From positions 248,001 through 312,000 of the forward strand of contig NZ_RIZG01000004.1 in assembly GCF_003721245.1 (NCBI RefSeq): a stretch of 64,000 bases of DNA, written 5' to 3'. The notes under the pieces are model-generated. The model saw nothing but the letters and a program-made list of their open reading frames with translations, had not been told where the DNA came from and searched no databases. This document shows positions 38,436 to 46,826 of this stretch, one piece after another (within the stretch, counting starts at the first letter, position 1; each line of letters starts with the position of its first letter). The translations under genes were made by a program, and so were the position numbers. Source of the stretch: Marinomonas hwangdonensis (lineage in GTDB: Bacteria > Pseudomonadota > Gammaproteobacteria > Pseudomonadales > Marinomonadaceae).

Positions 38436-39505
38436 GTACAGTTTCAAATCCTTGGGCAACAACCTCTGAAGAAGCAAACGCAAACGAGTCTACGGCAAGT
38501 AATCCTTGGGGCGGTACAAGTGACACACAAAGTTCTGATGCTGCAGCCATGTCAGCGAGCAGTACACCTGCAGAGGCAACAGAGTTTAGCCTATTGCAAC
38601 CTTTCCAAGAGGTCTGGATTCCACTTGATAATTGGATTGAAACAGGTGTGGGTTGGGTTGTAACAAATTTTCGGCCTTTCTTTACAGCAATTAAAGCGCC
38701 AGTTGATGCAACATTAACAGCGGTCGACAGCGCGTTTAATGCAGCCCCTCCATTGTTGGTAATTGCTCTGTTCGGTCTGATCGCTTGGCAGTTATCGGGG
38801 CGACGTTTAGCAGTAGGTTCGGTGTTAGGACTGGTTGTACTCGGGGCGATTGGGGCTTGGCAAGAGTCGATGACGACCTTGGCTCTCGTTTTAACGTCAG
38901 TACTGTTTTGTATTGGACTTGGTATACCTACAGGCATTGCAATGGCACGTAGCGATCGAGCCGCAAAAGTGATTCGTCCCATTTTAGATATCATGCAAAC
39001 CACTCCCGCTTTCGTATATCTGGTTCCGATCGTTATGTTGTTTGGTATCGGTAATGTTCCTGGTGTCATTGTAACGATTATTTTTGCTGTGGCACCTGTA
39101 ATTCGCCTTACAAATCTAGGTATTCGTCAAGTACCAAGTGACTTAATAGAAGCGGCAAACTCGTTTGGTGCTGATAAAAAGCAAATGCTGTTTAAAGTCC
39201 AGTTACCGCTAGCTATGCCCACTATTATGGCGGGCGTTAACCAAACGCTCATGCTTGGATTGTCTATGGTGGTGATTGCTTCGATGATTTCGGTAGGTGG
39301 TCTTGGTTTGATGGTATTACGAGGAATTGGTCGCCTTGATATTGGTCTCGCTACTATTGGTGGCATTGGTATTGTTATTCTTGCGGTTATTTTGGATCGT
39401 ATGACACAGTCGCTCGGACAAGATGCTCGTCAGCGCGGTACACGCCATTGGTACGAAACTGGACCAGTAGGACTGTTACTAGCGTTAAAAAAATCAAAAT
39501 CATAA
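38432..39505 (+). CDS. proW: Glycine betaine/proline ABC transporter permease ProW
   Basis: A 357-residue inner-membrane permease, near-colinear with E. coli ProW (354). The soluble N-terminal tail (1-60) carries two SNPW motifs. It is followed by [13 protein letters not shown], several transmembrane helices from about 100, and the conserved [21 protein letters not shown] and [19 protein letters not shown]ase-coupling region (each quoted in part). Start and stop are tightly coupled to proV (4-base overlap) and proX (46 bases). Confidence 0.95.
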   Translation: MSTVSNPWATTSEEANANESTASNPWGGTSDTQSSDAAAMSASSTPAEATEFSLLQPFQEVWIPLDNWIETGVGWVVTNFRPFFTAIKAPVDATLTAVDSAFNAAPPLLVIALFGLIAWQLSGRRLAVGSVLGLVVLGAIGAWQESMTTLALVLTSVLFCIGLGIPTGIAMARSDRAAKVIRPILDIMQTTPAFVYLVPIVMLFGIGNVPGVIVTIIFAVAPVIRLTNLGIRQVPSDLIEAANSFGADKKQMLFKVQLPLAMPTIMAGVNQTLMLGLSMVVIASMISVGGLGLMVLRGIGRLDIGLATIGGIGIVILAVILDRMTQSLGQDARQRGTRHWYETGPVGLLLALKKSKS

Positions 39506-39551
39506 AACTATGATAATGAATACAAAAAACTCATTCAAAGGAGATGTTCCA

Positions 39552-40538
39552 ATGAAAAAAGTAATTGCACTAACGTCACTCGCTGCACTATTTAGTGGTG
39601 CTGCTCTAGCAGATGGCCACTTACCAGGCCATGGAATATCAGTTACAGCAGTTCAAAGTCCTATTGCGGAGGAAACATTTCAAACCGTAGTTGTGAATAA
39701 AGCGCTAGAGAAACTGGGTTATGACGTTCAGCCAATTAAAGAAGTGGATTACAGTGCAGGTTACACATCAGTAGCTAACGGTGATGCTCAGTATTTGGCA
39801 GTGAACTGGTTTCCACTGCATAACTCTATGTACGCAAATGCGGGTGGTGACGATAAGTTTTACCGAGGTGGTTTTTACATAGAGGGCGCGGCTCAAGGCT
39901 ATTTAATCGACAAAAAAACAGCCGATAAGCACGGTATTACCAATATTAATGACTTTAAAAAACCTGAAATTGCCGCATTGTTTGATACGAATGGCGATGG
40001 AAAAGCAGACTTAACGGGTTGTCAGGCTGGTTGGGGTTGTGAAGGTGTGATTGAGCATCAGTTAGATGCGTTCGGCCTTCGTGATAAAATCACTCATAAT
40101 CAAGGTCAATATGCTGCGATTATTTCCGATACCATCGCTCGCTTCAATGAAGGTGAATCCGTTTTTTATTATACATGGACACCATACTGGGTATCAGGAA
40201 AACTGGTACCAGGGCGTGATGTTGTGTGGCTGGAAGTGCCTTATTCTTCTAACCCTAATAACACGGATACAGTATTACCAAACGGTAAGAATTACGGTTT
40301 TGATATTAACAGTGAACGAATTGTTGCTAACAAAGCATTTGCAGAAGCCAATCCTGCTGCTGCAAAATTGTTTGAAGTAATGAAGTTACCTATTAATGCC
40401 GTCAGTGCGCAGAACATGCTTATTTCTAATGGTGAAGATTCACAGCGTGAGATCGCAATTCATGCAGATAACTGGATCAGCGCTAATCAAGCAACGTTTG
40501 ATGGTTGGATATCAACCGCGAAAAAAGCCGCTAAGTAA
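39552..40538 (+). CDS. proX: Glycine betaine-binding protein ProX
   Basis: A periplasmic binding protein of about 328 residues. The ATG at 39552 is preceded by AAAGGAG and gives a normal signal peptide (ending ALADG); the upstream ATG at 39510 would add 14 useless residues. The mature sequence follows E. coli ProX closely: [44 protein letters not shown] and YYTWTPYW. The tryptophans in those segments form the betaine cage. A perfect hairpin terminator closes proVWX 67 bases later. Confidence 0.96.
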   Translation: MKKVIALTSLAALFSGAALADGHLPGHGISVTAVQSPIAEETFQTVVVNKALEKLGYDVQPIKEVDYSAGYTSVANGDAQYLAVNWFPLHNSMYANAGGDDKFYRGGFYIEGAAQGYLIDKKTADKHGITNINDFKKPEIAALFDTNGDGKADLTGCQAGWGCEGVIEHQLDAFGLRDKITHNQGQYAAIISDTIARFNEGESVFYYTWTPYWVSGKLVPGRDVVWLEVPYSSNPNNTDTVLPNGKNYGFDINSERIVANKAFAEANPAAAKLFEVMKLPINAVSAQNMLISNGEDSQREIAIHADNWISANQATFDGWISTAKKAAK

Positions 40539-40604
40539 GTACGTTGTTTGGCATTGATTCAAACTTGGTTTGATTAGATGCTGAGCCAATGTGACTTCTG
40601 GTTT

Positions 40605-40639
40605 AAAACGATGCTGTATTCATACAGCATCGTTTTTTT
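40605..40639 (+). terminator. Rho-independent terminator of proVWX
   Basis: A perfect 14-bp stem, AAAACGATGCTGTA with its complement, around a TTCA loop, followed by T7. The flanking A-run also makes it usable for the convergent gene to the right. Confidence 0.9.
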
Positions 40640-40642
40640 GGT

Positions 40643-42541
40643 TTATTCCCAAGTCGCGTCTTTTTCTGATAGAACAAATCCGATATCGCGTCCATCTGAA
40701 CACATTTGTAAAACCGACTTGGGTGAACCATCTGGGTGAAAGGTGACTAAACTGACGCCAGCCGCATTCAGAAGCCTTTCACCTCGGCTTGCTGTTTCTG
40801 GTTTATGAGGAATGACCTTCATGCTTCGACGTCGAGTAAACCAGTTTAGAGGAGATCTAGGTGAGTATAGCCATCTATTTGATCGGTCAAAAGTGTCTAG
40901 TAAGCGTCTAGGAAACTCATTCTTAATGCCGCTACTGGTGATTTGCCAGAGATCTGGGCCTCGCCTGTTTCCGCGTAGCTGTATGTCGTAAACAAATGAG
41001 TAATGAACATCACCTGAAAGAATCACAAAATGTTGTGGTGTTTTTTGGTGACGAAACATACTCATTAATGTGTGAGCAGAACCGCGATGGGCCATCCAGT
41101 TTTCTGCATCCACCATGAGAGGCTTACCAAACCAGGTAAAGAGGCGTTGAATCGCTTCAATGATTTTTACGCCAAATATTGGCGCGGGTGACACTAAAAT
41201 AACCGCATCCAATCCTTTCAGTTGTTGCTGCAGATCGGTTAATGACTCCCAATCCATTAAGCCTGACGGTTTTTCTAGGTTCTTTTCTGACCTCCAGCGT
41301 TGCGTTCTTGTATCTAAAACGACAAGCGGTGGTGTGGTTGGCCAAGTGTAATGCCATTCTGAAAAACGCAATAGAGTGCATAAAAACTCATCATGTTCAC
41401 TGCTACCAGGCGCGTTTAGTGCAGATTGGGCACCATCAAGTATCAGGCTTGAAAACTTTTCTGGACCGTTACCCCATCCTTGACAAATAAAATATCCGAG
41501 CAATGCGTTACCAATAATGCGAGCAGAAAAAGGGTGATTGTAAGCGGTTTGTTCCCAATCTGCAGTCAGGTTCCAATCATCAGTAATGTCATGATCATCA
41601 AATATCATTGCAACTGGAAGGTGGGCCATCGCACGACGGACTTTGGGTAAGCCTTTGATAAAATGGTCTAAAATGCGCTGTTGTTTTAAAAAGTCAGTTT
41701 CCTGATGCTGGGTTAACCCTTTTGGCATCGCCCATCCTTTTTGATTGAGTAAGATGTCCCATCCTTTTGGTGACCAAACAAGCGCATACATAGCCAATAC
41801 TTCAGCTAAGGAAATAAGATGATTATGTGCTGAATCAGACGTAAAAACCGGCTTGCGTACACCACCAAACACTTTTGCCAACATACCTCGATTAACCTCA
41901 TTATTAGGCAAGAGGTTTTCTCTGGCATAATAATAGGATGGTTCGTTGTGAAGCTCGCGGGTGCTAGTAATTTCTACACAAGGTAGCTTTTCATCGGGTA
42001 AGCCAAGGCTTGGGATCAACTGATGAATAGCCCATAACATTGGTGCAGCAACGTCGTCAGTATAGATTTGGTCTCCGCTCATCATTAATAAGCTTGGCCA
42101 GTCTTTTGTTGGTGAATTGGCAAGCAATTCGTCAACTCGAAGCAAGCCATCTGAACTTGGATGATGCGGTTTACGGCAAGAGCCATGTATCAAATGCGTA
42201 ATATTGGGCTGTAGCACAAAAAATGGCATTGAGTGCCCTGGGTAAACCAGATCTTCTGACCAATGACGCCAATCTAAATCATTGATACGTAAATCGTAGT
42301 GAATAACTTGCTCTGTAGGCAAGCATTCATCAAGTGGGATGTCCAAAAGCTGAATGTATAAATGATCGCCGGCTTTTAACTCTGTTTGAAAAGCGGTCAT
42401 TTTTTCATGCGAAATATCTACTCGGCCACCATCTTCTTGCTCTAAATGCAAAGATAAAGAAATAGACTCCGTTGTCATTAACCAAAATGTGAGCCGTTTG
42501 GTGGTCATTCTTCTTAATATGGGGCCTGCTAGTACCTGCAT
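40643..42541 (-). CDS. PhoD-like metallophosphatase
   Basis: A 632-residue PhoD/alkaline phosphatase D-type protein. Metal-site segments are visible: HGSCRKPHH, MMSGDQIYTDD, MIFDDHDITDDWN and ILSGDVHYSF. These are the usual binuclear metal ligands. Unlike secreted PhoD it has no signal or Tat sequence, so it appears cytoplasmic. GAGGAACAGG immediately precedes the ATG. The substrate is unknown; it could cleave phosphodiesters or phosphomonoesters. It converges on proX across a shared terminator. Confidence 0.85.
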   Translation of the reverse strand: MQVLAGPILRRMTTKRLTFWLMTTESISLSLHLEQEDGGRVDISHEKMTAFQTELKAGDHLYIQLLDIPLDECLPTEQVIHYDLRINDLDWRHWSEDLVYPGHSMPFFVLQPNITHLIHGSCRKPHHPSSDGLLRVDELLANSPTKDWPSLLMMSGDQIYTDDVAAPMLWAIHQLIPSLGLPDEKLPCVEITSTRELHNEPSYYYARENLLPNNEVNRGMLAKVFGGVRKPVFTSDSAHNHLISLAEVLAMYALVWSPKGWDILLNQKGWAMPKGLTQHQETDFLKQQRILDHFIKGLPKVRRAMAHLPVAMIFDDHDITDDWNLTADWEQTAYNHPFSARIIGNALLGYFICQGWGNGPEKFSSLILDGAQSALNAPGSSEHDEFLCTLLRFSEWHYTWPTTPPLVVLDTRTQRWRSEKNLEKPSGLMDWESLTDLQQQLKGLDAVILVSPAPIFGVKIIEAIQRLFTWFGKPLMVDAENWMAHRGSAHTLMSMFRHQKTPQHFVILSGDVHYSFVYDIQLRGNRRGPDLWQITSSGIKNEFPRRLLDTFDRSNRWLYSPRSPLNWFTRRRSMKVIPHKPETASRGERLLNAAGVSLVTFHPDGSPKSVLQMCSDGRDIGFVLSEKDATWE

Positions 42542-42701
42542 CCTGTTCCTCTTTACCCTTATTAAAAAATTAAGCGGGTGTGATTGTTAAAAAGTAATGG
42601 GTAAGGGCGGTATTACCAAAGGGGTATTCAGTAACCGATAAGTTATTATTACCATTAAACAGGAGAAGAGTGTAGTGAGTCATTCGAATAGAGGGAAGAG
42701 T

Positions 42702-42734
42702 ACAAAAAGGCTGACATTCCTCCAGCCTTTTTGT
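42702..42734 (-). terminator. Terminator of csrA
   Basis: A 12-bp stem, ACAAAAAGGCTG with CAGCCTTTTTGT, around a 9-base loop. It lies 18 bases past the csrA stop and is rich in T on the minus strand. Confidence 0.8.
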
Positions 42735-42751
42735 CTGTCTTATTGAGCAAC

Positions 42752-42937
42752 TTAGGATTGAGTGTTGGTTTGATCTGGTGATTGGATGCGTCTATATATC
42801 TCTTCTCTGTGTACGCTGATTTCTTTCGGTGCTTTGATTCCAATACGAGCCTGATTTCCTTGGATTGATAACACCGTTATTTCCATATTATCGCCAATAT
42901 GAATGCTTTCGCCCGAGCGGCGTGTAATGACTAACAT
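42752..42937 (-). CDS. csrA: Carbon storage regulator CsrA/RsmA
   Basis: A 61-residue CsrA, an RNA-binding dimer that recognises GGA loops in mRNA leaders to control translation and stability of carbon, motility and biofilm genes. The sequence starts [11 protein letters not shown], continues [19 protein letters not shown] and [11 protein letters not shown], with the RNA-contact arginines at R6-R7 and R45-like positions present. It is monocistronic with a terminator. A second copy may exist elsewhere, since marine genomes often have more than one, but this cannot be seen here. Confidence 0.93.
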   Translation of the reverse strand: MLVITRRSGESIHIGDNMEITVLSIQGNQARIGIKAPKEISVHREEIYRRIQSPDQTNTQS

Positions 42938-43097
42938 ATCCCTGTCCTTTGGTTGTTTCCAGAAAGTTAAAGATACAGTTTACGTTGTTATTTTGTCAAA
43001 TATGCTGTTATGAAGGGCGTTTTTTGGTCAATATTTTTCAAAATGGCTTTCTCGGGAAGATGGATACTTTATAAAGACAGCTTGTATCTTGCTTTGA

Positions 43098-43766
43098 TTA
43101 AGCCGTTGCTATGACTTGTTCCGAATGAAAAAGGGCTTTTGCTTCTCTGACAACACCAATAATTGAGAAGTTATCATCAACCTCAATAGGGCGATAATTC
43201 GTGTTGAGGGGTTTTAGGTAGGTGCAACCGGCGTCTATCACTAGCATTTTAAAGGTGGGCTCTTGCATCTCGTGGAGCCTTGCTAAAACTAAATGGCCAT
43301 TTTTAGCCATAAGTCCAGGGTCAACCAAAATCAGATAGCCTTCAGGTACACTCATACCAGACGCTGATGTCATGCTGTCTCCAGTCACATTAAACCAAAA
43401 AGAATCGTTTAGCGAATGGATGGGGGCTTCTAACCAGTCAGAATGCGACGGTGGCAAAGAATCTCGGCCTTGCCATGCTATTGCTTGTTGAGGGTTCAGA
43501 ATAGGACGGTAGCAAATGGTTTCAGAATGACGCTTGTAGTCATAAATAGAAAACGACTCTTTTAACTCGACAGTTTTACCAAATTGCAGCCACTCAGGAT
43601 CACACTGCAAGCTTCTAGCAAGATTAATCAGTTTTCGAGGATTTTGTGTGCGACCGTCTTCTATTTTTTGCAAGGACTGTTGCGTTATCCCGACAAGATT
43701 CGCTAACTCAGATTGAGTTAGTCCCAAGGCCATTCTCTTTTCTTTAACTCGGTCTGCAATGCTCAT
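43098..43766 (-). CDS. XRE-S24 LexA/CI-type repressor
   Basis: A 222-residue protein with an N-terminal XRE helix-turn-helix (about 5-60: LTQSELANLVGITQQSLQKIE in part) and a C-terminal S24 peptidase domain. The likely catalytic pair is S131 (GDSMTSASG) and K173 (PTFKML). I see no clear Ala-Gly cleavage site in the linker. No other phage gene surrounds it, so this is a domesticated or orphan phage-type repressor. Three matching operator sites lie just upstream, which suggests autoregulation, perhaps including the divergent yaeQ gene. Release by RecA-stimulated self-cleavage is inferred from the family. Confidence 0.85.
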   Translation of the reverse strand: MSIADRVKEKRMALGLTQSELANLVGITQQSLQKIEDGRTQNPRKLINLARSLQCDPEWLQFGKTVELKESFSIYDYKRHSETICYRPILNPQQAIAWQGRDSLPPSHSDWLEAPIHSLNDSFWFNVTGDSMTSASGMSVPEGYLILVDPGLMAKNGHLVLARLHEMQEPTFKMLVIDAGCTYLKPLNTNYRPIEVDDNFSIIGVVREAKALFHSEQVIATA

Positions 43767-43780
43767 GGGGCAGGATGATT

Positions 43781-43839
43781 ACAACTTTGTTTGTAATTAA
43801 CAAACAGTAAAAGCTGTAATAATTTACAGTAAAAGTTGT
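43781..43839. promoter_or_regulatory. Three phased repressor operators
   Basis: Three 14-bp sites with ACAR-N6-YTGT symmetry: ACAACTTTGTTTGT (43781-43794), ACAGTAAAAGCTGT (43804-43817) and ACAGTAAAAGTTGT (43826-43839). Their starts are 23 and 22 bases apart, about two helical turns, so all lie on the same DNA face. They sit 15-73 bases before the XRE-S24 start codon and in the divergent region with yaeQ. Confidence 0.7.
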
Positions 43840-44002
43840 CTGGTAGGCTGGCTATTGACCGCTGTATTTTTGTTTATGGCGGGTTAAAAAGTTATTCACG
43901 ATAAAGCTATTTAGTGGCGAGGTTGGAGGGTGTTTTGCTGTACAATCCGTCGCGATTTTTTGGTTCTCTTTTTTGTAGTTAATAAACCTAGTAAGTGAGC
44001 GC

Positions 44003-44557
44003 ATGGCAACGAAAGCAACAGTGTATAAAGCGTCGGTTCAAGTGTCTGATATGGACCGACATCATTACCAAAGTTATGAATTAATCTTGGCTTTGCATCC
44101 CTCTGAAACGGAAGAGCGCATGATGGTGCGTTTGGCGGCGTTTGCGTTATTGGCTGATGAGAAAGAGGGTGGTGAACAATTAAGTTTCACCAAAGGCATT
44201 AGCACTGAAGACGAGCCAGACCTTTGGCAGAAGAACTATTCTGATGAGATTTTGCTTTGGGTCGAATTGGGCCAGCCAGACGAGAAACGTTTGCGCAAGG
44301 CGTGCGGCCGAGCTCAACAAGTGATCGTCGTAAATTACAACGACAAGTCTGATATTTGGTGGGAGCAAAACAAAGGCAAAAACAGCCGCTTTGAGAACCT
44401 GCGTGTGTTGCGTTTCCCTGAGGCGCAAGTGGAAGCCTTAGCGAAGATTTGCACTCGATCTATGCAATTGAATGTGACGATTCAAGATGGCGATATGTGG
44501 ATTTCGGGTGAACTAGGTGAATGTGCGATGACACCAATATGGCGAGGCGAGCAATAA
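44003..44557 (+). CDS. yaeQ: YaeQ family protein
   Basis: A 184-residue YaeQ protein. The start VYKASVQVSDMDRHHYQSYELILALHPSE (seen in parts) is followed by MMVRLAAFAL, DEPDLWQKNY and a nuclease-like core LLWVELGQPDEKRLRKACG. The fold resembles PD-(D/E)XK nucleases, but the activity is not established. A strong terminator overlaps the stop codon. It is divergent from the XRE-S24 repressor, whose operators lie in the shared region. Confidence 0.92.
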   Translation: MATKATVYKASVQVSDMDRHHYQSYELILALHPSETEERMMVRLAAFALLADEKEGGEQLSFTKGISTEDEPDLWQKNYSDEILLWVELGQPDEKRLRKACGRAQQVIVVNYNDKSDIWWEQNKGKNSRFENLRVLRFPEAQVEALAKICTRSMQLNVTIQDGDMWISGELGECAMTPIWRGEQ

Positions 44558-44573
44558 GCTCGCCTCGTTTCTT
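44543..44573 (+). terminator. Rho-independent terminator overlapping yaeQ stop
   Basis: A perfect 10-bp GC-rich stem, CGAGGCGAGC and GCTCGCCTCG, around the loop AATAA. The yaeQ TAA stop (44555-44557) is in the loop. A T-rich tail follows. Confidence 0.85.
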
Positions 44574-44598
44574 GTTGTTGAGTGTGAGTGTTGTGTGA

Positions 44599-45342
44599 TC
44601 AAGCTTTATGCAAAGTATGTTGAAATAACGCCACGGCTTTGTTGTAGCATTCTAAGGCAAGGGCAGGGTCGTAACGATCGCCCTCGTCACGCATAAACGC
44701 ATGTTGGCCGTTGAATTCATGCCAAGTGAATAGGCGGTCCGTATCGATCAATTGTTGGTAAATCTTCTGACGACCTTCAGTGGAAACGTGCGGGTCTTGT
44801 TTGCCCCACACCATGACTAGTTCCCCTTGAATCTCCTTGGTGCGCGTGAAAGAGTCATTGCCTTCGTTGCAAGGAATGGTGTTTGAATGAATGTCTGTCG
44901 CGTACAAACAAAAAGACGCCTGAATGCGTGGATGAAGCGCTGCACGGTAAGCCAAATGGCCGCCCAAGCAAACGCCCATGGAGCCAAATTGTCCTGTGCA
45001 GTAAGCTTGTTGTTCGAAGTGCGTTAGCATGGCCACCGTATCGCTATCATGAGCTTCTAGCGTTTTGGTAAATTTGTCTGCGTTGCCTTTGTCCTTGCCT
45101 TCATCGTCATAGCCTAACACTGTGCCGATGGGGTTAAGTTCGTGAAACACTTCTGGAACAATCACCACAAAGCCATGACCCGCCATAATGGCAGCGGAAC
45201 GCGCAATGGGCGCGGTTTGTTGGAAAATCTCGGAATAGAAGAAAATACATGGAAAGCGGCCGTCTGCTTTAGGGCGATAAACGGTACAGCGCATCGTGCC
45301 TGTTGGCGTGTTAATATCTTCGTCGTGGCGTTGAATAATCAT
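44599..45342 (-). CDS. Dienelactone hydrolase-family protein
   Basis: An alpha/beta hydrolase of 247 residues. The catalytic triad is C125 (SMGVCLGGHL), D183 (WGKQDPHV) and H214 (NGQHAFMRD), the Cys-Asp-His form typical of dienelactone hydrolases. The start at 45342 has GAGGA 5 bases upstream; the frame extends to 45390 without a ribosome binding site. No chlorocatechol pathway genes adjoin, so the substrate is open; many such proteins act on other lactones or esters. It is divergent from the glycosyltransferase gene. Confidence 0.87.
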   Translation of the reverse strand: MIIQRHDEDINTPTGTMRCTVYRPKADGRFPCIFFYSEIFQQTAPIARSAAIMAGHGFVVIVPEVFHELNPIGTVLGYDDEGKDKGNADKFTKTLEAHDSDTVAMLTHFEQQAYCTGQFGSMGVCLGGHLAYRAALHPRIQASFCLYATDIHSNTIPCNEGNDSFTRTKEIQGELVMVWGKQDPHVSTEGRQKIYQQLIDTDRLFTWHEFNGQHAFMRDEGDRYDPALALECYNKAVALFQHTLHKA

Positions 45343-45426
45343 GGTTTTCCTCAAAGAATGTGTTACTGGCTTACATGATATTCGACCCAACCCTGATGAG
45401 CCAGCCGCAAACGCAAAATTAAACAG

Positions 45427-46539
45427 ATGAGTGGAAAAAGTACGGTGCGAATTTTATTGATAAGTGCTTATGAAGCCAGCAGCCATAAAGCATGGGCACA
45501 TACCTTAATGAAGGGGCTGAGTCAGCACGATTGGGAGTATTTGTCTTTGCCCGCTCGACACTTTGCATGGCGGATTCGCGGTAATGCCATGAGCATAGCG
45601 TTTGATCCAAAATTTAAGTCCATTTTAGAAAAGTCCTACGATTTGGTCATTGCCACATCGATGACGGATTGCGTTGGCTTAAAGGCGTTTTGCCCTGATT
45701 TGCAGGATATTCCTTGGATACTGTATTTCCATGAAAACCAATTTGCTTACCCAGCCAGCGATAAGCAACAAGGCTTAATAGAAATGCAGATGGTGACCTT
45801 ATACAGTGCTTTGGCGGCGAATTGGTGTGTGTTCAACAGCCAGTTTAATAAAGCGTCTTTTTTTGCCGGTGCTCGGGCCTTGTTGAAGAAGCTGCCTGAT
45901 TATGTTTCACCAGATTGGCTTAATCACACCGAAGATAAAGCGCAGGTTTTGCCTGTGCCTCTGGATATTACGCATTGTGCTGAATTGAAAGGGGCCACGG
46001 GACGCTCTGATCGTGTCCGCTTGGTATGGTCGGCACGTTGGGAGTTTGACAAAGGGCCAGACCGGTTACTGGCGATTTTAGAAGAATTAGAGCGTCGCCA
46101 AATAGACTATGATATTGCCATTCTTGGTGAGCAGTTTCGTTCTATTCCAAAAGAATTTGATCTCATCCAAGCCAAGTTCGCCCACCGAATAAGGCAATTT
46201 GGTTACGCGCCGAGTCGAGCGGATTACCTAGATTTTCTGGCGTCGTCTGACATTGTGTTGTCTACCGCCTTGCACGAATTTCAAGGGCTTGCGGTATTGG
46301 AAGCGGTTGCGCTTGGTTGTGTGCCGGTATTGCCGGATAGGCAGGTTTATCCAGAATTGTTTGGTAAGCAATACCTTTATGAAAGCCATTTAGAGGACGT
46401 AAAACAGGAAGCAAGACAGGCCGTGAGCTTGATTGAGCAACTGACCAATCAGGCTGTCAAGGCGCCCCTTGTAGATCAGTTTCGTGCTGACAATCTTTTG
46501 AAACATTATGCTGATTTGATAGAGAAGTCGGGCTTGTAA
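45427..46539 (+). CDS. Queuosine tRNA mannosyltransferase-like glycosyltransferase (DUF3524)
   Basis: A 370-residue GT-B glycosyltransferase. The N-terminal DUF3524/QTMAN domain (about 5-170) shows ISAYEASSHKAW, ARHFAWRIRGNA, ATSMTD, YFHENQFAYP and CVFNSQFNKASF. The C-terminal GT4 domain (about 195-365) shows RWEFDKGPDRLL and LHEFQGLAVLEAVALGCVPVLP (parts). The eukaryotic relative GTDC1/QTMAN mannosylates queuosine in tRNA-Asp. Whether bacterial members do the same is unproven, so I give no symbol. It sits alone between two hydrolase- and transporter-type genes. Confidence 0.82.
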   Translation: MSGKSTVRILLISAYEASSHKAWAHTLMKGLSQHDWEYLSLPARHFAWRIRGNAMSIAFDPKFKSILEKSYDLVIATSMTDCVGLKAFCPDLQDIPWILYFHENQFAYPASDKQQGLIEMQMVTLYSALAANWCVFNSQFNKASFFAGARALLKKLPDYVSPDWLNHTEDKAQVLPVPLDITHCAELKGATGRSDRVRLVWSARWEFDKGPDRLLAILEELERRQIDYDIAILGEQFRSIPKEFDLIQAKFAHRIRQFGYAPSRADYLDFLASSDIVLSTALHEFQGLAVLEAVALGCVPVLPDRQVYPELFGKQYLYESHLEDVKQEARQAVSLIEQLTNQAVKAPLVDQFRADNLLKHYADLIEKSGL

Positions 46540-46755
46540 AAGCTTTGTAATGTATAGACAACTCTAGTTCGTTTTTTCTTTGTAAGAATTTCACTCATCA
46601 AGTTCAAAACACCTATTTAAAAAAGGGCGTCATTTTTGGCGCATTAACCTTTATTTCGCCTCTATTTTGTGCGATTCTCGAGCCGTTGATGGTCAAAAAC
46701 AAAAATAATTTTATTTAATCACAATATTGTAACGCTCTATCACTCCATTCTTATA

Positions 46756-46765
46756 TGTATATACA
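46756..46765. promoter_or_regulatory. TGTATATACA palindrome upstream of yjiH-like gene
   Basis: A perfect 10-bp palindrome about 60 bases before the transporter start codon. It resembles GntR-type half sites but is short and AT-rich, so chance is possible. Confidence 0.25.
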
Positions 46766-46826
46766 GGTTGGTATGTATATTGCTTTTCATCTTGTGATTA
46801 ATAACCTTCTTACAGGGAACCTTCGT

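Noticed and set aside
42655..42843. A 62-codon minus-strand frame overlapping csrA
   Set aside because: It is a shadow of csrA in another frame.
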